Shown: positions 60,100-64,000 of the stretch, one piece after another
How the letters are laid out: each line of letters opens with the position of its first letter
Numbering within the stretch: position 1 is the first letter of the stretch
Assembly (NCBI GenBank): GCA_040506895.1
Contig: JBEVVY010000001.1
Span: forward strand, 3,519,116 to 3,583,115
DNA: 64,000 nucleotides
Reading direction: 5' to 3'
From: Sedimenticola_A sp040506895
GTDB lineage: Bacteria > Pseudomonadota > Gammaproteobacteria > Chromatiales > Chromatiaceae
Notes under the pieces: model-generated
The model's input: the letters and a program-made list of their open reading frames with translations, nothing else
Databases searched by the model: none
What the model was told of the DNA's origin: nothing
Position numbers and translations under genes: made by a program

Positions 60100-61425
60100 A
60101 TGAAAAAGATCTGGCTGCTGATAGCAGGACTCTTAATGCAGGTGCAGTGCGCATCGGCACTGGAAATCGAGATCACCGAGGGCGCGGTCGGCGCGCTGCC
60201 CATCGCGGTGGTGCCCTTTGGCTGGAAGAGCACGGCACAGCCACCGGCCCAGGATGTTGCCCGCATCATTGCAGACGACCTGCATCGCAGCGGGCTGTTC
60301 AAGCCGATGCCGGTGGCCGATATGCTGGCCCGTCCCCACTCGGATGCCGAGGTGGAGTTCAGGGACTGGAAGGCCCTGGGCCAGGATTACCTGGTGGTCG
60401 GCGAGATGAGACCCCACGGGGCCGGGGGCTACATGATCCGCTTCCAGCTGTTCGACGTATTCAAGGGTGAGTACCTGGATGGCTACGAGTTCCCCACCAC
60501 CGAACGCAACCTGCGGGCCACCGCCCACCAGATAGCCGATGCGGTCTACGAGAAGATCACCGGCAAACGCGGTGCCTTTGCCACCCGTATCGCCTACGTC
60601 ACCTCCACCCGCAAGCCCGATGGCAGCGACACGATCGAGCTCAAGGTGGCGGATGCCGATGGCCACTCTCCCCAGAGCATCGTTTTCTCCGATGAGCCGA
60701 TCCTCTCACCGGCCTGGTCGCCGGATGCACGCAAGCTCGCCTACGTCTCCTTCGAGAAAGGCAAACCGGCGATCTATGTGCAGGACCTGGTCAGCAAGAA
60801 GGGGAAGCGTGTAAGACGCTTCAAGGTGAGTGATTACAAGGGTATCAACAGCTCCCCCGCCTGGTCGCCGGACGGCCGCAAGCTGGCCCTGACCCTCTCC
60901 AAGGATGGCGGGCCCGATATCTACGTGCTCAATCTCAACCGCAAGACCCTGACCCGGCTCACCACCCACTACGGGATCGACACCGAACCCGCCTGGTCGC
61001 CGGACGGCCGCTACATCATCTTCACCTCCGATCGTGGCGGAAAGCCCCAGATCTACCGTGTACCCAGCATGGGGGGCAAGGTGAAGCGCCTCACCTATGA
61101 AGGGACCTACAATGCCCGTGCCTCCTACTCGCCGGATGGCAAGTCGATCACCATGATCACGCGCCGCGGCAGGGACTTCCGCATCGGCCTGATGGACCTG
61201 GAGAGCGGTGGTGTGCAGGTGCTGAGCGAGGGACGGCTCGACGAGTCACCGAGTTTCGCCCCGAATGGTGGCATGGTAATTTACGCTACAAAGATCAATG
61301 GCAAGGGTGAACTGGCCGCGGTCTCCGTGGATGGCAGGGTGCGTCAGCGCCTGGCCATACAGGCAGGTGACGTACGCGAACCCGTCTGGTCACCCTATTT
61401 ACGTTCTTACAGGAGAAACCCATGA
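60100..61425 (+). CDS. tolB: Tol-Pal translocation protein TolB
   Basis: A 441-residue periplasmic protein. Signal peptide (residues 1-20, cleavage near CASA), an N-terminal alpha/beta domain (IAVVPFGWKS, VARIIADDLHRSGLFKPM) and a six-bladed beta-propeller with WSPDGRKLA / WSPDGRYIIF TolB repeats. It binds Pal and TolA. The ATG at 60100 gives the proper signal peptide. The stop overlaps the pal start (ATGA). Confidence 0.96.
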   Translation: MKKIWLLIAGLLMQVQCASALEIEITEGAVGALPIAVVPFGWKSTAQPPAQDVARIIADDLHRSGLFKPMPVADMLARPHSDAEVEFRDWKALGQDYLVVGEMRPHGAGGYMIRFQLFDVFKGEYLDGYEFPTTERNLRATAHQIADAVYEKITGKRGAFATRIAYVTSTRKPDGSDTIELKVADADGHSPQSIVFSDEPILSPAWSPDARKLAYVSFEKGKPAIYVQDLVSKKGKRVRRFKVSDYKGINSSPAWSPDGRKLALTLSKDGGPDIYVLNLNRKTLTRLTTHYGIDTEPAWSPDGRYIIFTSDRGGKPQIYRVPSMGGKVKRLTYEGTYNARASYSPDGKSITMITRRGRDFRIGLMDLESGGVQVLSEGRLDESPSFAPNGGMVIYATKINGKGELAAVSVDGRVRQRLAIQAGDVREPVWSPYLRSYRRNP

Positions 61426-61964
61426 AGCTGAGGATGCTCAAGTTGGTACCGGTACTGGCGCTGTCGCTGCTGTTCGGCGGCTGTTCCACCCTGACTGGAG
61501 ACAAGGCTGAAGATGCCGGTGCTGCCGAGAGCGGTGCTCCGGTAGCCGATGCGGGAGAGGGCGAGGACGCCCGGCTCGCCGGTGCCAGCGAGGCTGCTCC
61601 CTGGACCGGCAGTCCACTGGAAGACCCGGACAGCCCCCTCTACACCAAGGTGATCTATTTCGACTACGACGTCAGTGACATCAGGGCCGAGTACCTGGAT
61701 ACCGTGGTCGCCCACGGTGATTACCTGGCAGCCAATCCGTCGGCCACCATCACCGTCGAAGGCCACTGTGACGAGCGTGGATCCCGCGAGTACAACATCG
61801 GCCTGGGCGAGCGCCGCGCCAACGCGGTGAAGCGCCTGCTGCTGGCCCAGGGAGCGGCCGAAAGCCAGATCATCACCATCAGCTACGGCGAGGAGCGTCC
61901 GGAAGCCCTCGGCTCCAGCGAGGCGGCCTGGGCCCAGAACCGTCGTGCGATCCTGGCCTACTGA
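61422..61964 (+). CDS. pal: Peptidoglycan-associated lipoprotein Pal
   Basis: A 180-residue lipoprotein with lipobox LFGGC (Cys near residue 24), an acidic linker and an OmpA-like domain with VIYFDYDVSDIRAEYLD, VEGHCDERGSREYNIGLGERRANAV and NRRAILAY. It anchors the outer membrane to peptidoglycan and is regulated by TolB. It belongs to the tol operon. Confidence 0.96.
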   Translation: MKLRMLKLVPVLALSLLFGGCSTLTGDKAEDAGAAESGAPVADAGEGEDARLAGASEAAPWTGSPLEDPDSPLYTKVIYFDYDVSDIRAEYLDTVVAHGDYLAANPSATITVEGHCDERGSREYNIGLGERRANAVKRLLLAQGAAESQIITISYGEERPEALGSSEAAWAQNRRAILAY

Positions 61965-61974
61965 GCACTGAACC

Positions 61975-62811
61975 ATGACTATCAAGAGAACAGCCGGTCT
62001 GGCGGTATCCCTTCTGCTGTGTGCGTCATGGCAGGTTCAGGCCGCGGAGACAACGCCCCTCGAGCAGCGTGTTCAGATTCTCGAGCGCAAGGTGAAGGCG
62101 ATGTCCAACCTGATCCTGCGCCTGGATGCCCTGCAGCGGGAGGTGCAGCAGCTCCGGGGCGAAGTGGAGCTCCAGAACCACGCCATGGACGCGCTGAAGA
62201 AGCGCCAGCGGGATCTCTACCTGGACGTGGACCAGCGGCTCAGCAGGGTCAGTGCGGGCCAGCAACCGGCCGCTGCCGCGACAGCACCTGCCGCACCGGC
62301 AGCACCCGTTCAGCGTGCGGCGGCCACCCCGGCACCGGTCGTTGAGACGGCGCCCCCCGCGGCACCAGCTTCCACTCCTGCGCCCACCCCAACCGTGCAA
62401 CCGCAGGTTGCAGCCGGTGATCCCGCCAAGGAGGAGTCTGCCTACCAGCAGGCGTTCGAACTGCTGATGCAGCGCCGTTACGACGAGGCCCATACTGCTT
62501 TCAGCGGTTTCCTGGGAGCCTATCCGGAGGGTCGGTTCGCCGACAATGCACAGTACTGGCTGGCGGAGGCGAGCTACGTGACACGCAAGTTCGATATCGC
62601 CCTGGCCGATTTCGCCAAGGTGCTGGAGAACCACCCCGACAGCCCCAAGGTGCCGGATGCGATGCTCAAGACCGGGTTCATCCAGTATGAGCTGAAGCAG
62701 TGGCCCGAGGCGAGGGCCACCCTCGAGGGACTGATCAGTCAGCACCCCAGTTCCACAGCCAGCCGCCTGGCGAAGAAACGCCTGCAGCGCATGCAGTCCG
62801 AAGGGCATTAG
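61975..62811 (+). CDS. cpoB: Cell division coordinator CpoB (YbgF)
   Basis: A 278-residue periplasmic protein: signal peptide (cleavage near VQAAE), trimeric coiled coil (about 28-85, LEQRVQILERKVKAMSNLILRLDALQREVQQLRGEVEL in pieces), an Ala/Pro-rich linker (about 95-148) and C-terminal TPR repeats (YQQAFELLMQRRYDEAHTAF, DNAQYWLAEASYVTRKFDIALADF). CpoB links peptidoglycan synthesis with the Tol machine during division. It is 10 bp after pal. Confidence 0.93.
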   Translation: MTIKRTAGLAVSLLLCASWQVQAAETTPLEQRVQILERKVKAMSNLILRLDALQREVQQLRGEVELQNHAMDALKKRQRDLYLDVDQRLSRVSAGQQPAAAATAPAAPAAPVQRAAATPAPVVETAPPAAPASTPAPTPTVQPQVAAGDPAKEESAYQQAFELLMQRRYDEAHTAFSGFLGAYPEGRFADNAQYWLAEASYVTRKFDIALADFAKVLENHPDSPKVPDAMLKTGFIQYELKQWPEARATLEGLISQHPSSTASRLAKKRLQRMQSEGH

Positions 62812-62828
62812 GGCCTGTTCCCAGGCCC
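62811..62828 (+). other. Short hairpin between cpoB and queE
   Basis: GGGCCTG and CAGGCCC form a perfect 7-bp stem across TTCC directly after the cpoB stop. No T-run follows, so it is a weak or non-terminator structure. Confidence 0.5.
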
Positions 62829-62839
62829 TGGTCACCCGG

Positions 62840-63481
62840 ATGTCGCGTCTCCGCATCACCGAGATCTTCTACTCCCTGCAGGGCGAGTCGAACACCGTGG
62901 GTCTGCCCACGGTGTTCGTGCGCCTTACCGGCTGCCCGTTGCGTTGCGGGTACTGCGATACCGCCTACGCCTTCAAGGGGGGGGAGTGGATGGGCCTGGA
63001 GCAGATCCTGGAGAGGGTGGCGGAGTACTCGCCCCGCTGGGTGACGGTTACCGGCGGTGAGCCCATGGCCCAGAAGGAGTGCCCGGAACTGCTCGGCGCA
63101 CTCTGTGATGCGGGCTACACCGTCTCCCTCGAGACCAGCGGTGCGGTGGATCTCGGCGGTGTCGATCCGCGGGTCATCAAGGTGATGGACCTGAAGACAC
63201 CGGGTTCCGGCGAGGTGGAGAAGAACCTTTACGGTAATATCGAAGCCCTGGATGGGAAGGACCAGGTGAAATTCGTCATCTGTGACGAGGCGGACTATCT
63301 CTGGTCCAGGCAGCAGGTCGAAGCCCTGAAGCTCGACGGGCGCTGCGAGGTGCTCTTCTCACCGGCCCTGGGCCAGCTGGATGCCACTGAACTGGCGGAG
63401 TGGATCATCCGCGACCGGCTACAGGTGCGCTTCCAGATCCAGCTCCACAAGTATCTGTGGGGCGACGTGGCGGGCAAGTGA
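62840..63481 (+). CDS. queE: 7-carboxy-7-deazaguanine synthase QueE
   Basis: A 213-residue radical-SAM enzyme with SLQGESNTVGLPTVFVRLTGCPLRCGYCDTAYAF (iron-sulfur Cys in CPLRCGYC) and VTVTGGEPMAQ. It makes the deazaguanine core of queuosine from carboxy-tetrahydropterin; FolE2 at 33 kb supplies the pathway's first step. queC follows 2 bp later, so they form an operon, often after tol-pal in Gammaproteobacteria. Confidence 0.95.
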   Translation: MSRLRITEIFYSLQGESNTVGLPTVFVRLTGCPLRCGYCDTAYAFKGGEWMGLEQILERVAEYSPRWVTVTGGEPMAQKECPELLGALCDAGYTVSLETSGAVDLGGVDPRVIKVMDLKTPGSGEVEKNLYGNIEALDGKDQVKFVICDEADYLWSRQQVEALKLDGRCEVLFSPALGQLDATELAEWIIRDRLQVRFQIQLHKYLWGDVAGK

Positions 63482-63483
63482 AC

Positions 63484-64000
63484 ATGACATCGCAGAAAAA
63501 AGCGGTCGTACTCCTCTCCGGCGGACTCGATTCGGCCACCTCCCTGGCCATTGCAAGGGAGCAGGGTTACCACTGTTACGCCCTGAGCATGGATTATGGT
63601 CAGCGCCACAGCACTGAACTGGACGCCGCCCGGCGGGTGGCCCGGGCCCAGGGCGTGGTGGAGCATATGATCGTACCCCTGGCCCTCGATGCCTTTGGTG
63701 GCTCGGCTCTCACTGACCTGGAGATCGACGTCCCGGAAGAGGGCGGCGAGGGCATACCGGTCACCTACGTGCCGGCAAGGAACACCATCTTCCTCTCCCT
63801 GGCCCTGGGCTGGGCCGAGGTACTTGGCGCGCGGGATATCTTCGTTGGCGTCAACGCGGTGGACTACTCGGGATACCCGGACTGTCGCCCGGAGTTCATC
63901 GCCGCCTTCGAAAACCTGGCGAACCTGGCCACCAAGGCGGGTGTCGAGGGTGATCGGTTCAAGGTTCACGCCCCGCTCATCGAGCTGACCAAGGGCGAGA
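63484..64000 (+). CDS. queC: 7-cyano-7-deazaguanine synthase QueC, N-terminal part
   Basis: The first 172 codons are in the window; the gene runs off the right edge. The PP-loop ATPase motif is visible as AVVLLSGGLDSATSLAIA, then YALSMDYGQRHSTEL and VPARNTIFLSLALGWAE, VGVNAVDYSGYPDCRPEFI. It converts carboxy-deazaguanine to preQ0. Start ATG two bases after the queE stop. Confidence 0.95.
   Translation, partial: MTSQKKAVVLLSGGLDSATSLAIAREQGYHCYALSMDYGQRHSTELDAARRVARAQGVVEHMIVPLALDAFGGSALTDLEIDVPEEGGEGIPVTYVPARNTIFLSLALGWAEVLGARDIFVGVNAVDYSGYPDCRPEFIAAFENLANLATKAGVEGDRFKVHAPLIELTKGE

Overview
The window looks like the chromosome of a sulfur-oxidising gammaproteobacterium. It begins inside a periplasmic Sox thiosulfate-oxidation cluster (soxA end, soxK, a rhodanese soxL, soxY, soxZ, soxB). 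It also carries blocks typical of Gammaproteobacteria: ybgC-tolQRAB-pal-cpoB, ruvCAB, lptFG, pepA-holC and glyA-nrdR-ribD-ribE-ribBA-ribH-nusB-thiL-pgpA. Most of the DNA is GC-rich. Two stretches, about 7.5-11.3 kb and 26.6-32.8 kb, are visibly AT-richer and carry accessory genes. No plasmid, phage, rRNA or CRISPR locus is seen.

Layout. 0-4.1 kb: sox genes, with hairpins between soxY and soxZ and a terminator between soxZ and soxB. 4.3-6.4 kb: an OmpA-like lipoprotein, then a GNAT acetyltransferase and folD. 6.5-7.5 kb: a four-tRNA operon (Pro, Arg, His, Lys) with a strong promoter. It runs into three tandem 183-bp repeats, each starting with the 3' end of tRNA-Lys and carrying a terminator, a layout like E. 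coli tyrT/rtT. 7.5-11.0 kb: a higBA toxin-antitoxin pair, a scrambled tRNA-Lys/repeat remnant, and an orphan EvgS-like hybrid kinase. 11.3-12.4 kb: an Old Yellow Enzyme. 12.6-16.4 kb (minus strand): a little-characterised cluster of two lipoproteins, a Ser/Ala-rich exported protein, an HPr-kinase-like P-loop protein and a PqqD-like protein.

16.9-26.6 kb: two unknown genes, then glyA, nrdR, the riboflavin genes, nusB, thiL, pgpA, a retropepsin-like protease and a DUF2905 protein. 26.9-32.5 kb: cyclic-di-GMP signalling genes, namely a GAF-GGDEF gene broken by a stop codon, a lone PAS protein, and a PhnD-like binding protein paired with a membrane PAS-GGDEF-EAL protein. 32.8-42.7 kb: folE2, xseB-ispA, parE, a CNP1-like protein, a membrane permease-like protein, a BatD-tail-like protein, parC, and holC with a small partner. 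42.7-46.8 kb: pepA and divergent lptFG, separated by a 265-bp non-autonomous element with inverted ends. 46.8-54.5 kb: RDD and PilZ proteins, a FixL/FixJ-type two-component pair, a TauD-like dioxygenase, an HDOD protein and a small alpha/beta hydrolase. 54.5-64 kb: yebC, ruvCAB, the Tol-Pal operon, queE and the start of queC.

The most notable items are the tRNA-Lys repeat array with its remnant beyond higBA, the Ser-rich/HprK-like/PqqD-like cluster with an attenuator-like hairpin after its presumed substrate gene, and the structured inverted-repeat element in front of lptF. All assignments come from reading the sequence and recalling protein families. No database search was run.
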